Assembly: GCA_029975915.1 (NCBI GenBank)
Contig: JARKOC010000532.1
Span: forward strand, 1-24,739
Source of the DNA: Bryobacteraceae bacterium
GTDB taxonomy: Bacteria > Acidobacteriota > Terriglobia > Bryobacterales > Bryobacteraceae
Reading direction: 5' to 3'
Length of the DNA: 24,739 bases
Below, one piece after another: positions 1-7,140 of this stretch. The notes beneath the pieces are model-generated. The model was not told the DNA's origin, ran no database searches, and saw only the letters and a program-made list of their open reading frames with translations. A program made the position numbers and the translations under genes. Position 1 is the stretch's first letter, and every line of letters starts with the position of its first letter.

Positions 1-13
1 CGCTACTCGCCCG

Positions 14-42
14 ATCTTAACCACGATTACCCCCGGCGTCAA
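14..42 (-). promoter_or_regulatory. Candidate sigma-70 promoter reading out of the left edge
   Basis: On the minus strand there is a TTGACG -35 (37-42) and a TAAGAT -10 (14-19), separated by exactly 17 bases. Transcription would leave the window to the left, so the gene it serves is not visible. It is divergent from the metallopeptidase-like gene at 161. The call is by motif match only. Confidence 0.45.
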
Positions 43-140
43 ACCTTTTCCGCAAGTTCAGAAAAGTACGTAATCGACACCATCCAAATGGGTTATCGAT
101 TCAGACACAGTCCCGCCCCGGTCCATTCCATACCCTCCCG

Positions 141-163
141 CATGGCCCGATTCTCGGGCCATG
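141..163. repeat. Perfect 10-bp inverted repeat enclosing the start codon of the 161 gene
   Basis: CATGGCCCGA (141-150), a 3-base spacer TTC, then the exact reverse complement TCGGGCCATG (154-163). The last three bases are the ATG start of the metallopeptidase-like gene. In mRNA this would fold into a 10-bp hairpin that pairs the start codon. In DNA it could be an operator. No good Shine-Dalgarno site lies upstream of it. Confidence 0.7.
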
Positions 164-772
164 AAACGCGCAAATCTCCTCATCATCTTGGCATGCACAC
201 CCTTGGCAGCCCACGCCGCTTCGCCCGAAAACACACTCCGCATCCGATTCTGCGACGAGGTCGGGCTTCCGGCTCCCGCGTTCGCGAAGTTCCAAGATGA
301 AGTCTCAGTGACGCTGAACAAGGCCGGCGTGCAATCGACCTCGACGTACTGTTCAGTGAGGAATTCCGCAGAGAATCCAAGCGGGTGCCGGGAGGCGCTG
401 AAACCCAACGAGATAGTTGTGCGGCTTCTGGCGAAGGCGAACAAGGACCGCAACCAGGCTCTGGGCGTTTCAATCGCAATGAAAAACGGCACTGGAGTGC
501 ACTCGTCCCTGCACTATGCTCAGATCGTGGATCTCGCGGAGAGGGCCAAAGTCGAATCGACCCGCGTCCTGGCGCTCGTCGCACTGCACGAGATCGGCCA
601 CCTGCTCATGGGTCCCGACCACTTTCCGATGGGCATTATGCAGGCCCACTGGAGCGAGAGCCAAGTGGACGAAACGATACAGCGCGACTTGTTCTTCACT
701 CAACCCCAGGCAATAAAACTCCAGTCCAACCTCGCCGCACGATCCGTCCCTCTTTTGGCGCGTTCTTACTGA
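161..772 (+). CDS. Secreted HExxH metallopeptidase-like protein
   Basis: The 203-residue product begins with a Sec-type signal peptide (MKRANLLIILACTPLAAHA, cleavage expected near residue 19). The zinc motif is HEIGHLLMGPDH, with H143, E144, H147 and a probable third ligand H154. It is followed by a short GIM segment that resembles a Met-turn, as in metzincin-like proteases. I recall similar small secreted HExxH proteins of unknown substrate in Acidobacteria. ATG 161 is preferred because it alone gives a complete signal peptide, although it lacks a clear Shine-Dalgarno site and lies inside a perfect inverted repeat. No operon partner is evident; the nfeD gene starts 114 bases downstream with its own ribosome site. 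Peptidase activity is inferred from the motif only. Confidence 0.75.
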   Translation: MKRANLLIILACTPLAAHAASPENTLRIRFCDEVGLPAPAFAKFQDEVSVTLNKAGVQSTSTYCSVRNSAENPSGCREALKPNEIVVRLLAKANKDRNQALGVSIAMKNGTGVHSSLHYAQIVDLAERAKVESTRVLALVALHEIGHLLMGPDHFPMGIMQAHWSESQVDETIQRDLFFTQPQAIKLQSNLAARSVPLLARSY

Positions 773-886
773 AGCCGTAGCCGCCGCGCCGATCTGTGCA
801 GTTTCAGTCCCTTTCGCCTGCGATCTCCGGAAATCCTTGTCCCAGGCAGGGCGGCGGCGTAGACTGGGGGCGGCAGGAGGTGTGCG

Positions 887-2179
887 ATGCGCCGTATCGG
901 TTTGTGCGCCGCTTTGCTCCTGCTCCTGGTGTGGCCGGTTCAAGGGCAATGCATCCAGAAGGTGGAAATCGGCGGGGTGATTCATCCTGTCACCGTCGAC
1001 ATTTTGGAACGCGCTTCCGCCCAGGCGAAGCAAGCCGGCTGCACGCTCCTGCTGATTACGTTGAACACTCCCGGCGGTTTCGCAGACGCGACGAGACGCG
1101 CGGTGGAGGTGATCGTCTCCTCGGGTCCGCCGGTTGCGGCATTCGTCGCCCCGAGCGGCGGCCGGGCGGCGTCGGCGGGCTTCTGGATTCTGGAAGCGGC
1201 GGACGTGGCAGCCATGGCGCCCGGAACCAACACTGGGGCGGCAACGCCCGTGCTACTGGCCGGCCAGCCCGACGAGGTGATGAAGCGGAAAATTGAAAAC
1301 GATGCCGCCGCATCCATTCGTAGCTTGGCCGACCGCCGCGGACGCAACAGCGTGGAAGCCGAGAAGACCGTCCGGGAGAGCACTTCCTTCACCGACACGG
1401 AGGCCCTCAGCAAGAATCTGATCGATCTCGTCGCCGCCGACGAAGCCGAGTTGCTGAGGGCGCTGAACGGGCGCGAGGTGAGACGGTTCGACGGGCGCCG
1501 CGAGGTGGTGAAGACCGAGGGGCTGAAGGTAGTGGTCTACGAGCGGAACCTAAACCAGAAGATACAGGAGGCCCTCAGCGATCCAAACCTTGCCTTGGCC
1601 GTGCTGGTGCTCGGACTGATGGGGCTCTATATTGAGTTCACGGCGCCTGGGGTGATCCTGCCGGGCGTCCTGGGTGGCATCCTGACACTGCTGGGGCTTG
1701 CCTCGCTGAGCGTGATGCCTGTGAGTTGGGCAGGCGTGGGATTGATCATTCTCGCCATTGCGCTGTTCGCGCTCGAGGCAAAGGTGGCCTCGCACGGAGT
1801 TCTGGGCGCGGGTGGTGCGGTGGCGATGGTGTTGGGAAGTATTTTGCTGATCGACAGCCCGCTACCGGAAATGCGAATCCGGCTGTCCACGGCGCTATCG
1901 CTGGCCGCCCCGTTTGCCGTCATCACGCTGTTTCTGGTCACCATCGTCGTCAGGGCCCGGCGGCGCAGGGCCGAAACAGGAGTGGAAGGCATGGCAGGGC
2001 TGCGAGGAGTCTCACTTACCCGGATCGACCCGCAGGGACAGGTTATGGTGCGCGGAGAGATCTGGCAGGCCCGCGCATCCGCCAGCATTGAAAAGGGAAC
2101 ACCCGTGCGGGTGATTACAATTCAAGGGCTCGAACTGACAGTAGAACCGGATCCGTTTCCTGAGGAGCATCCGAAATGA
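887..2179 (+). CDS. nfeD: NfeD-family membrane-bound ClpP-class serine protease
   Basis: The 430-residue protein has a signal peptide (about 1-20), a ClpP/SppA-like protease domain (about 25-205), a block of hydrophobic segments (about 235-355) and a C-terminal NfeD OB-fold-like domain (about 365-425). In the family the protease uses a Ser/Lys dyad. Here S96 sits in GGRAASAG and K135 in KRKIEN, matching the positions I recall for the archaeal enzyme PH1510 (Ser97/Lys138). A strong GGCAGGAGG precedes ATG 887. Its stop overlaps the start of the slipin gene (ATGA at 2176-2179), the standard nfeD-stomatin arrangement, so the two products probably act together at the membrane, with the stomatin as likely partner or substrate. 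Confidence 0.92.
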   Translation: MRRIGLCAALLLLLVWPVQGQCIQKVEIGGVIHPVTVDILERASAQAKQAGCTLLLITLNTPGGFADATRRAVEVIVSSGPPVAAFVAPSGGRAASAGFWILEAADVAAMAPGTNTGAATPVLLAGQPDEVMKRKIENDAAASIRSLADRRGRNSVEAEKTVRESTSFTDTEALSKNLIDLVAADEAELLRALNGREVRRFDGRREVVKTEGLKVVVYERNLNQKIQEALSDPNLALAVLVLGLMGLYIEFTAPGVILPGVLGGILTLLGLASLSVMPVSWAGVGLIILAIALFALEAKVASHGVLGAGGAVAMVLGSILLIDSPLPEMRIRLSTALSLAAPFAVITLFLVTIVVRARRRRAETGVEGMAGLRGVSLTRIDPQGQVMVRGEIWQARASASIEKGTPVRVITIQGLELTVEPDPFPEEHPK

Positions 2180-2955
2180 CATTCAACTATTGGCTTGTCG
2201 CCGTCCTGATCATCGTCATCTACATCGTCTCTTCCATCAAGATCCTGCGGGAATATGAGCGCGGCGTGATCTTCCGGCTGGGCAGGGTTCTCGAAAAGCC
2301 GAAAGGGCCGGGCATCATCCTGGTCTTTGCGCCGGTGGACCGGATGGTGCGCATCTCGCTGCGAATAGAGACTCTCGAAGTGCCGCCGCAGGATGTTGTC
2401 ACGCACGACAACGTCACCGTGAAGGTGAATGCCGTGGTCTTCTTCAGGGTTCTCGACCCGAAACTGGCTGTGTTGGAGGTCACGAACTTCCTTCATGCGA
2501 CTTCGCAACTGGCGCAGACCACATTGCGCAGCGTCCTGGGCGAAGTTGAATTGGACGAACTGCTGAGCAACCGCGAAAAGTTGAACGCGCGGCTGCAATC
2601 GATCCTCGACCGACACACGGCGGCCTGGGGTGTGAAGGTCGCCATGGTTGAAGTGAAGCAGGTGGAGTTGCCTGAGCAAATGGTCAGGGCCATCGCCAAA
2701 CAGGCGGAAGCCGAGCGTGAGCGGCGCGCGAAGGTCATCCATGCCGAAGGCGAGCACATGGCCGCCGAACGGCTCCAGATGGCCGCCTCGGTCCTCCAGC
2801 AGCAGCCGATCGCGATTCAACTCCGGTACCTGCAAACGCTGGTGGAGATAGGAACGGAAAACAACACGACGGTGGTCTTCCCGTTGCCAATTGATTTGCT
2901 GAGCGGGATCACAGACACGCTGGCGGCGAAGAAAAAAGCGGAAGGGGCGGCGTGA
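2176..2955 (+). CDS. Slipin / stomatin-like SPFH-domain membrane protein
   Basis: The 259-residue protein has one N-terminal membrane segment (about 4-20), followed by an SPFH/band-7 domain starting at the typical [11 protein letters not shown] stretch. After it comes a charged helical region (about 175-205, rich in A, E, K and R, with [14 protein letters not shown]) of the kind that drives stomatin oligomerisation. Slipins form membrane-microdomain scaffolds and, in archaea, are cleaved by the partner NfeD protease. Translation is coupled to nfeD by a 4-base overlap. Its own stop overlaps by one base the start of a possible 31-codon ORF. Length and motif order are normal for the family. Confidence 0.93.
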   Translation: MTFNYWLVAVLIIVIYIVSSIKILREYERGVIFRLGRVLEKPKGPGIILVFAPVDRMVRISLRIETLEVPPQDVVTHDNVTVKVNAVVFFRVLDPKLAVLEVTNFLHATSQLAQTTLRSVLGEVELDELLSNREKLNARLQSILDRHTAAWGVKVAMVEVKQVELPEQMVRAIAKQAEAERERRAKVIHAEGEHMAAERLQMAASVLQQQPIAIQLRYLQTLVEIGTENNTTVVFPLPIDLLSGITDTLAAKKKAEGAA

Positions 2956-3050
2956 TGTGGAGGCAACGGCGGCCGGCGCGGAGGTATAAGCGGAATCAGC
3001 CGGGAAGGCTTTCCGTTGGGAGGAAATTGAGCGAGCGAGGTGTCAAATGA
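2955..3050 (+). CDS. Possible 31-residue very basic small protein, coupled by overlaps on both sides
   Basis: ATG 2955 overlaps the slipin stop (TGATG at 2953-2957), and the ORF ends at TGA 3048-3050, overlapping the ATG of the next gene (ATGA at 3047-3050). The reading frame therefore exactly bridges the gap between the two genes. The predicted peptide begins [15 protein letters not shown] and is very rich in Arg and Lys. I recognise no family. It may be a real coupled small protein, a leader that keeps ribosomes moving to the 3047 gene, or chance. No strong ribosome site lies in the slipin tail, so translation would depend on re-initiation. Confidence 0.3.
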   Translation: MWRQRRPARRYKRNQPGRLSVGRKLSERGVK

Positions 3051-3391
3051 TTGCGGATCGCACTGCCAGCGGGAAACGGATCAGGGCGTACGGCCATCAG
3101 GAAGTGACTGTCTCGTTCTCAAGATACGAGAAAAGCGGCAGGATCTGCCTCATCCTTACGGCGGTGGAAGACTTGGTCGAGGCTGGCCCAATCGCGGAAT
3201 GCACGGTCGAGTTGCCGGATGTTGAACTGGGCGAGAACGAAGTCGCCATCAAGACCTGGTCCGAGAACATCAGCTTCCTGGAGTGGCTGATGGATGAGGG
3301 CATTGTCTCGGCGCCGCTGCGGTATGTGCAATTCGCGGGCGTCTACCTGCCGGTGTGCAACCTGCTGATCCAGGATGACAGCGTCGTCTGA
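3047..3391 (+). CDS. Small hypothetical protein, 114 residues
   Basis: I do not recognise the family. The product is an acidic, mixed alpha/beta soluble protein without signal peptide or membrane segment, and its N-terminal portion (MIADRTASGKRIRAY) is basic. ATG 3047 has GCGAGG about six bases upstream. The gene follows the nfeD-slipin pair on the same strand after 91 bases, and those bases may be spanned by a coupled small ORF, so it could belong to the same transcript. The frame shows ordinary GC-rich codon use. Function is unknown. Confidence 0.6.
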   Translation: MIADRTASGKRIRAYGHQEVTVSFSRYEKSGRICLILTAVEDLVEAGPIAECTVELPDVELGENEVAIKTWSENISFLEWLMDEGIVSAPLRYVQFAGVYLPVCNLLIQDDSVV

Positions 3392-3524
3392 GCAGGTTCT
3401 GGGTTCAGCCGCAGATGGACCGCCCTCGCGAGTAGGTGGCCGGGACAAAGGCGAAGACATGCCTGCGAGGCAGACCTGGTGGTCCGCGCAACGAGGGTTT
3501 GTATTGCATGCGAAGTGAACGGGC

Positions 3525-3995
3525 TTACCGGGGCGGGGCAGCGGCTAGATTATAGGTAAGCGGCAAACGGGTGTCTTTGCCGTCTTGGATTTTTTCTAGG
3601 GTGATGGTGAGCGAGTCGCCGATTCGTTTGAAGACTAGGCGCGAGCGCTCGCCGGCGAGCAAGAAGACGGCGTGGCCGGGCCCAACCGATTCAGCAGTCC
3701 AGACCAGCGGTGTGTCTTTGTCCTCTTGCGCGATGAGTCCGGAGGAGAAGTGGCGCATCACGAGGACTGTGCCGGAATCGCGCCGCTCGATTGTCATGAA
3801 CTCGGTAAGGCGGGTCTGCCCGTTTGAAGAGAGACGGAACATGCCCATCATGGCGTCTCCGTGTGGACGGGTCCAGACTTCCTCGATCGAGGATTTGCCC
3901 ATGGCCCCGCGCCAGTAGCCTGAAATGAAATCGAAATCGGCCAACGGCGCGGGTGGGGCGAGTAGCATCGTGAGGCCCAGTGCGATACCAGTCAT
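3525..3995 (-). CDS. DUF6265-family secreted protein
   Basis: The 156-residue protein opens with a hydrophobic export signal (about 1-19, MTGIALGLTMLLAPPAPLA). It continues with the W-R-G, EEVWTRP, G-AMMGMFR and MTIERR series that I associate with DUF6265, a small beta-barrel-like domain of unknown function. The family is normally exported and about this length, so the gene looks complete. It is divergent from the isomerase-like gene at 4085, with 89 bases between the starts. No partner gene suggests a role. Confidence 0.75.
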   Translation of the reverse strand: MTGIALGLTMLLAPPAPLADFDFISGYWRGAMGKSSIEEVWTRPHGDAMMGMFRLSSNGQTRLTEFMTIERRDSGTVLVMRHFSSGLIAQEDKDTPLVWTAESVGPGHAVFLLAGERSRLVFKRIGDSLTITLEKIQDGKDTRLPLTYNLAAAPPR

Positions 3996-4049
3996 GAGGA
4001 ACAGGGTAGCGGAAAAGAGGTTCCCTCCGCGGCGGCGTAGTTCGGGGCC

Positions 4050-4078
4050 TTGAATCGGATGTGCATGTCTGATAATGT
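4050..4078 (+). promoter_or_regulatory. Weak candidate promoter for the isomerase-like gene
   Basis: TTGAAT (4050-4055) and TAATGT (4073-4078) are separated by 17 bases. A start about seven bases after the -10 would fall at or next to ATG 4085, implying a nearly leaderless mRNA from 4085, or a short leader if ATG 4097 is used. Motif evidence only. Confidence 0.3.
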
Positions 4079-4084
4079 GCCCGC

Positions 4085-5470
4085 ATGCCGATCAATATGT
4101 TCACCCGTCGCGATTTCGGACTTCTGTGCGGTGCATCGGCGCTGAGGCTGGGCGCCGCATCGGGCGCTGGACCATGGGATGGTCCGGCAGTCGTGCACAA
4201 AGTCTATCTGGCGACGCCGAACCCAACATGGCCATACCCCACGCTGGATTTCAAGAAGGAAATTGCGGGCATCGACGCCCGTCTGGCCGACCTCGAAGCC
4301 AAGCATCCAAGTCTGGTCCGCTTCACAGGCGGAGGAATGCTGATGACGGGCGAAAACCATGAGCCGTGGATCAAATCGACAGCCGGCGCGGACGTCATTC
4401 TGGTGCTGGATCTGACATCGAGTACATCCCCGCTGTTCGACACCCTGGACAAGGTGGAGACGCCGATGGTACTTTTCCAGCGGCCATTGACGGGTTGGTC
4501 CTACATCAATTTCGCCGGCTACATCCAGAAAGGCAAGCGGGCCGACATGATCAATTCGAGCGAATACGCCGACTTGATACCGCATCTGTACATGTTCCGC
4601 GCCCTGCACCATATGCGCAACAGCAAGGTGCTGGTGGTGAGGCCAGGCAGTTCGAATCCGGGGTCTTATCAAGCCTGGACCGAACGTTTCGGCACGGCCG
4701 TGGAACTCCCGCCGTATCAGGAGTTCAAGGAGGCGTTCGAGCGAATCGGCGTGAAACAGGCGACAGAGGCTGCCAACGAATTTCAAAAAGGCGCGCTGCG
4801 GGTGATTGAACCGAAGCCGTCCGACATCCTCGACTCCACGCGCTTCTACCTCGCTTCCCTGGAGGTGCTGCGCGCCCGCAAGGCCAATGCGCTGACCATC
4901 GACTGTCTGGGCGGATTCCGCCGTGGCGACCTGCCGGCGTATCCGTGCGTGGCCTTTTCCAAGCTGAACGATGCCGGCTTGTATGGTGTTTGCGAGGCCG
5001 ATTTCCAGTCAACCATGACGCAGTTGCTGGTGACGTCGTATTCCGGAAAACCGGGTTTCGTTTCCGATCCGACGTTCGACACAAGCCGCAATGAGGTGAT
5101 CCATGCCCATTGTGTCGCGGCGACGAAGATGCGCGGAATCGGCGGGGAGGCGTCGCCATATGTCCTCCGGACCCACATGGAGGACGAAAAGGGCGTTTCG
5201 ATTCAGGTGGAGATGCCGGTCCGCGAGACCATTACATGCGGCAAGTTTTCCACTCCAAACACATTTCTGGTCTCAACCGGCGAGGTGACGGCAAATCTGG
5301 ACGACCGTCGCGGATGCCGGACTAAGATCGTGACGAAGGTGGCCGACGCGCGCAAGCTTGCCGAAGGCTACACGGGCGGTCTGCACCGTGTGATCTTCTA
5401 TGGTGACCACACGAAGGCGATCGAACGCATGGGCCGGCTGATGGGCTTCAAAACAGTGCAAGAGTGCTGA
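4085..5470 (+). CDS. Tat-exported L-fucose/L-arabinose isomerase-like protein
   Basis: The 461-residue product begins with a twin-arginine signal (TRRDFGLLCGASALRLG, residues about 5-21). ATG 4097 (MFTRRDF) is an equally good start. The mature part has the alternating layout I associate with the sugar-isomerase (fucose isomerase C-terminal-like) fold: an N-terminal Rossmann-like half, a central GGFRRGDLPAYPCVAF segment, and a C-terminal beta-rich part (VEMPVRETITCGKF onward). Classic fucose isomerases are cytoplasmic Mn-dependent enzymes of nearly 600 residues. This one is shorter and carries an export signal, so it may be a periplasmic sugar-binding or isomerase derivative. I cannot name the substrate. 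It stands alone on its strand. Confidence 0.65.
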   Translation: MPINMFTRRDFGLLCGASALRLGAASGAGPWDGPAVVHKVYLATPNPTWPYPTLDFKKEIAGIDARLADLEAKHPSLVRFTGGGMLMTGENHEPWIKSTAGADVILVLDLTSSTSPLFDTLDKVETPMVLFQRPLTGWSYINFAGYIQKGKRADMINSSEYADLIPHLYMFRALHHMRNSKVLVVRPGSSNPGSYQAWTERFGTAVELPPYQEFKEAFERIGVKQATEAANEFQKGALRVIEPKPSDILDSTRFYLASLEVLRARKANALTIDCLGGFRRGDLPAYPCVAFSKLNDAGLYGVCEADFQSTMTQLLVTSYSGKPGFVSDPTFDTSRNEVIHAHCVAATKMRGIGGEASPYVLRTHMEDEKGVSIQVEMPVRETITCGKFSTPNTFLVSTGEVTANLDDRRGCRTKIVTKVADARKLAEGYTGGLHRVIFYGDHTKAIERMGRLMGFKTVQEC

Positions 5471-5870
5471 AGGAGAACGCCTGCCGATTCTTTTTGCGGA
5501 CGCATTCGCTCCGCTGCCTGCGATACCGTCCCGGTGATCAGCTTGGGCGAGGACCGCCCCGCGGACCAGCTCTCGCTGTTCGCCTATCTTGGAGGCGATG
5601 GACATGGTCTGGTCAATATCGCTGGCCGTGAGCGCGACCATCAAGACTCTCTGAGGTGCGTGGCCGGTGTGGTGTGTATGAAGCCTGCCAGATGGGACGG
5701 GCGAGGTCGGTCCAAGAAGGGTGGCGGAGGGCGCGGAATCGGGCCCGAAACGGCGCACACAACAGGTCCGAGCGCTGGTTCCGGTCCCAATCGCCAGCCG
5801 CCCGGATCAGCCTCGCGCCTCTGCAAAACCGCTTTCCGGCGAAACACGGGCTCCATGCGCCGAATACTGT
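5471..5870. other. Gene-poor stretch before the EF-P gene
   Basis: I find no gene that I can support in these roughly 400 bases. Both strands carry open frames, including a 64-codon minus-strand stretch with a protein-like look around 5480-5640, but none has a recognisable motif or a clear ribosome site. No tRNA or obvious terminator hairpin with a T-run was seen. Confidence 0.5.
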
Positions 5871-5876
5871 GATATA

Positions 5877-5920
5877 CGTGGGCCGAGGCGTCGCCCACGG
5901 GCGAGTGCGTGGGAAGGAGG
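5877..5920 (+). promoter_or_regulatory. Leader with two mutually exclusive hairpins next to the EF-P ribosome site
   Basis: CGTGGGC (5877-5883) is the exact complement of GCCCACG (5893-5899). The CCCACG part (5894-5899) can alternatively pair with CGTGGG at 5908-5913, which runs into the Shine-Dalgarno GGAAGGAGG (5912-5920). The two helices exclude each other, which is the layout of a translational switch. The arms are short and GC-rich, so chance is possible. Confidence 0.3.
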
Positions 5921-5927
5921 AGTCACG

Positions 5928-6494
5928 ATGGTCCTGGCATCGCAGTTGAGACCCGGTACGGCGATCGCGTATGACGGACAGAAATTCAAAGTGCTCGTGG
6001 CGGACTACCATCCGGGCCAAGGCAAGATGGGCGGCGTCACGCATGTACGCCTGCTGAATCTGGACACCGGAACGCAATGGGAAACCAGCCTGCGCGCCGA
6101 CGTGAGACTGGAAGAACTGCCGCTTGAGAAAAAGCCGATGGAGTTCCTGTACTCCGACGAGGCCATCGGTTACTTCATGGAGCCCGTGACTTGCGAGCAG
6201 GCCGAGGTCCCGCTCGCATTGATCGGAGAGCGCAAAAAGCTGCTGGCGCCGGAAATGAAGGTCTCGGTTGAGTTCCTTGGCGAACGCCCGGTCAACGTCG
6301 AATTCCCGATCTTCCTCGAACTCGCCGTCACAGACACTGCTCCTCCATCGCATTCGGGAGGGACCGACAACACGTTGAAAATCGCGGCACTCGAAAACGG
6401 ACTGGAAGTGATGGTTCCACAGTTCATCAAAGCGGGGGATGCCATCCGGGTGGATACGAACTCACTGAAGTACATGGATCGAGTGAAAAGATAA
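5928..6494 (+). CDS. efp: Elongation factor P family protein (divergent paralogue)
   Basis: The 188-residue product has the three-domain EF-P layout: an N-terminal KOW-like domain with the modification loop, an OB domain starting near MEFLYSD, and a C-terminal domain ending IRVDTNSLKYMDRVKR, which matches the canonical VDTRxxxYxxRV ending. EF-P relieves ribosome stalling at polyproline. E. coli EF-P modifies K34 in the loop PGKGQAF. Here the loop reads PGQGKMGG, two residues longer, with K33 at the likely tip. This is consistent with a variant subfamily, which I recall from Solibacter-type genomes. ATG 5928 is chosen for the strong GGAAGGAGG just upstream; a longer frame beginning at 5721 is a non-homologous extension. 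Whether another, canonical efp exists elsewhere cannot be seen. Confidence 0.88.
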   Translation: MVLASQLRPGTAIAYDGQKFKVLVADYHPGQGKMGGVTHVRLLNLDTGTQWETSLRADVRLEELPLEKKPMEFLYSDEAIGYFMEPVTCEQAEVPLALIGERKKLLAPEMKVSVEFLGERPVNVEFPIFLELAVTDTAPPSHSGGTDNTLKIAALENGLEVMVPQFIKAGDAIRVDTNSLKYMDRVKR

Positions 6495-6529
6495 GGTTTC
6501 CGCATCAGCAGCCACTCCAGTGCGTCGGC

Positions 6530-6940
6530 ATGGGCGTGAGACGGGAAGCGGCCGGCTATCGGGTTGTGGACGGGCACAGGTTCTTTTTGTGCCATGCGGC
6601 CCCGACCGACCCGCGCTTCAAGTACTTGCCTCCCGAATCAGGAAGCTGGCTGTCCGAGGCCGAGGCCGTCGATGCGGACGTCGAGTTGGTTGGACACACG
6701 CATCTGCCGTTTGATCTTCGGCTGGGGGGCCGACGCGTAGTGAATCCCCGCAGCGTGGGGCAGCCGGAACACGGCGCACCGGAGCCTTGCTATGCCATTT
6801 GGCGGGATGGCGTTGTAGAATTGAAGTCGGCGGTGTACCAGAGCGGCGCCACCATTCGTAGACTCATGGCGCTTCCAATCGCTCTTCGCATAAGGGAGCA
6901 GCTCGCCGGGATTCTGAGCAATGGACATCTCCCCGCCTGA
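6530..6940 (+). pseudogene. C-terminal remnant of a YfcE/MJ0936-type metallophosphoesterase
   Basis: The 136-residue frame contains the second half of a calcineurin-like phosphoesterase: LCHAAP (metal-binding His), VELVGHTHLPF (GHTH motif) and VVNPRSVGQPEHG. The family usually has NPGSVGQPR at the last site, so one conserved Gly is changed to Arg. The first half with the D-x-H, GDxxD and GNHD metal ligands, about 110 residues, is absent. The frame stays open upstream into the end of the EF-P gene but without any family similarity. It cannot be a normal two-metal enzyme. It is most likely a deletion remnant, though a translated truncated protein is possible. ATG 6530 is arbitrary. Confidence 0.75.
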
Positions 6941-6981
6941 GGCTGAACAAATTCTGTTCCATCTTGCTGATGTGGAGTGAT

Positions 6982-7011
6982 TTGCGGCCCTGCCATCAGG
7001 TGGGCTACATT
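6982..7011 (+). promoter_or_regulatory. Candidate promoter of the fluoride-riboswitch operon
   Basis: TTGCGG (6982-6987) and TACATT (7006-7011) are separated by 18 bases. The expected start, near 7018, lies about 12 bases before the first helix of the fluoride aptamer, which is the usual position for this riboswitch class. The motif match is moderate, but the position is convincing. Confidence 0.5.
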
Positions 7012-7029
7012 GGGTTTTCACATTTGAGT

Positions 7030-7085
7030 GGTGATGGGGCCTCACCCTTAACCGTCCCGGCAGCTTCGGGAATGATAGCTCCTAC
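7030..7085 (+). promoter_or_regulatory. Fluoride riboswitch (crcB motif) aptamer
   Basis: The sequence follows the crcB/fluoride consensus closely. GGTG (7030-7033) pairs with CACC (7043-7046) around the conserved GATGG. A TTAACCG joint (7048-7054) leads to a 5-bp helix TCCCG/CGGGA (7055-7059 with 7067-7071), and the aptamer ends in TGATAGCTCCTAC (7073-7085). The loop strand GGGGC (7036-7040) can form the characteristic pseudoknot with GCTCC (7078-7082). The same layout, GGCGATGGAGTTCGCC ... ACTCCTAC, occurs in the Bacillus crcB leader. Fluoride binding stabilises the pseudoknot, which here uses the same bases as the 5' arm of the terminator at 7077-7101, so the switch should be transcriptionally ON with fluoride. 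It precedes a TolC/adaptor/RND operon rather than crcB. Confidence 0.95.
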
Positions 7086-7107
7086 GGAGAAGGTAGGGGC
7101 TTTTTTA
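7077..7107 (+). terminator. Intrinsic terminator acting as expression platform of the riboswitch
   Basis: AGCTCCTAC (7077-7085) pairs over nine positions, one of them G-U, with GTAGGGGCT (7093-7101) around a 7-base loop, and a run of six T (7101-7106) follows. The 5' arm is the last conserved segment of the fluoride aptamer, so terminator and ligand-bound pseudoknot exclude each other. Confidence 0.93.
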
Positions 7108-7140
7108 GTTTGGGCCCGAATATGATGAGGAACTCGACTT

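Noticed and set aside
1..300. Plus-strand frame open from base 1, considered as the end of an upstream gene
   Set aside because: The translation has no recognisable features, overlaps the metallopeptidase-like start in another frame, and the same bases hold a good minus-strand promoter.
470..1033. Minus-strand frame of 187 codons
   Set aside because: It is antisense to the metallopeptidase-like gene and the start of nfeD, with no motif or ribosome site.
4650..4659. GTTCGAATCC, resembling a tRNA T-loop
   Set aside because: It lies inside the isomerase-like gene and no cloverleaf can be built around it.
5721..5927. N-terminal extension of the EF-P frame
   Set aside because: EF-P homology begins at ATG 5928, which has a strong ribosome site; the upstream residues are low-complexity and unlike any EF-P.
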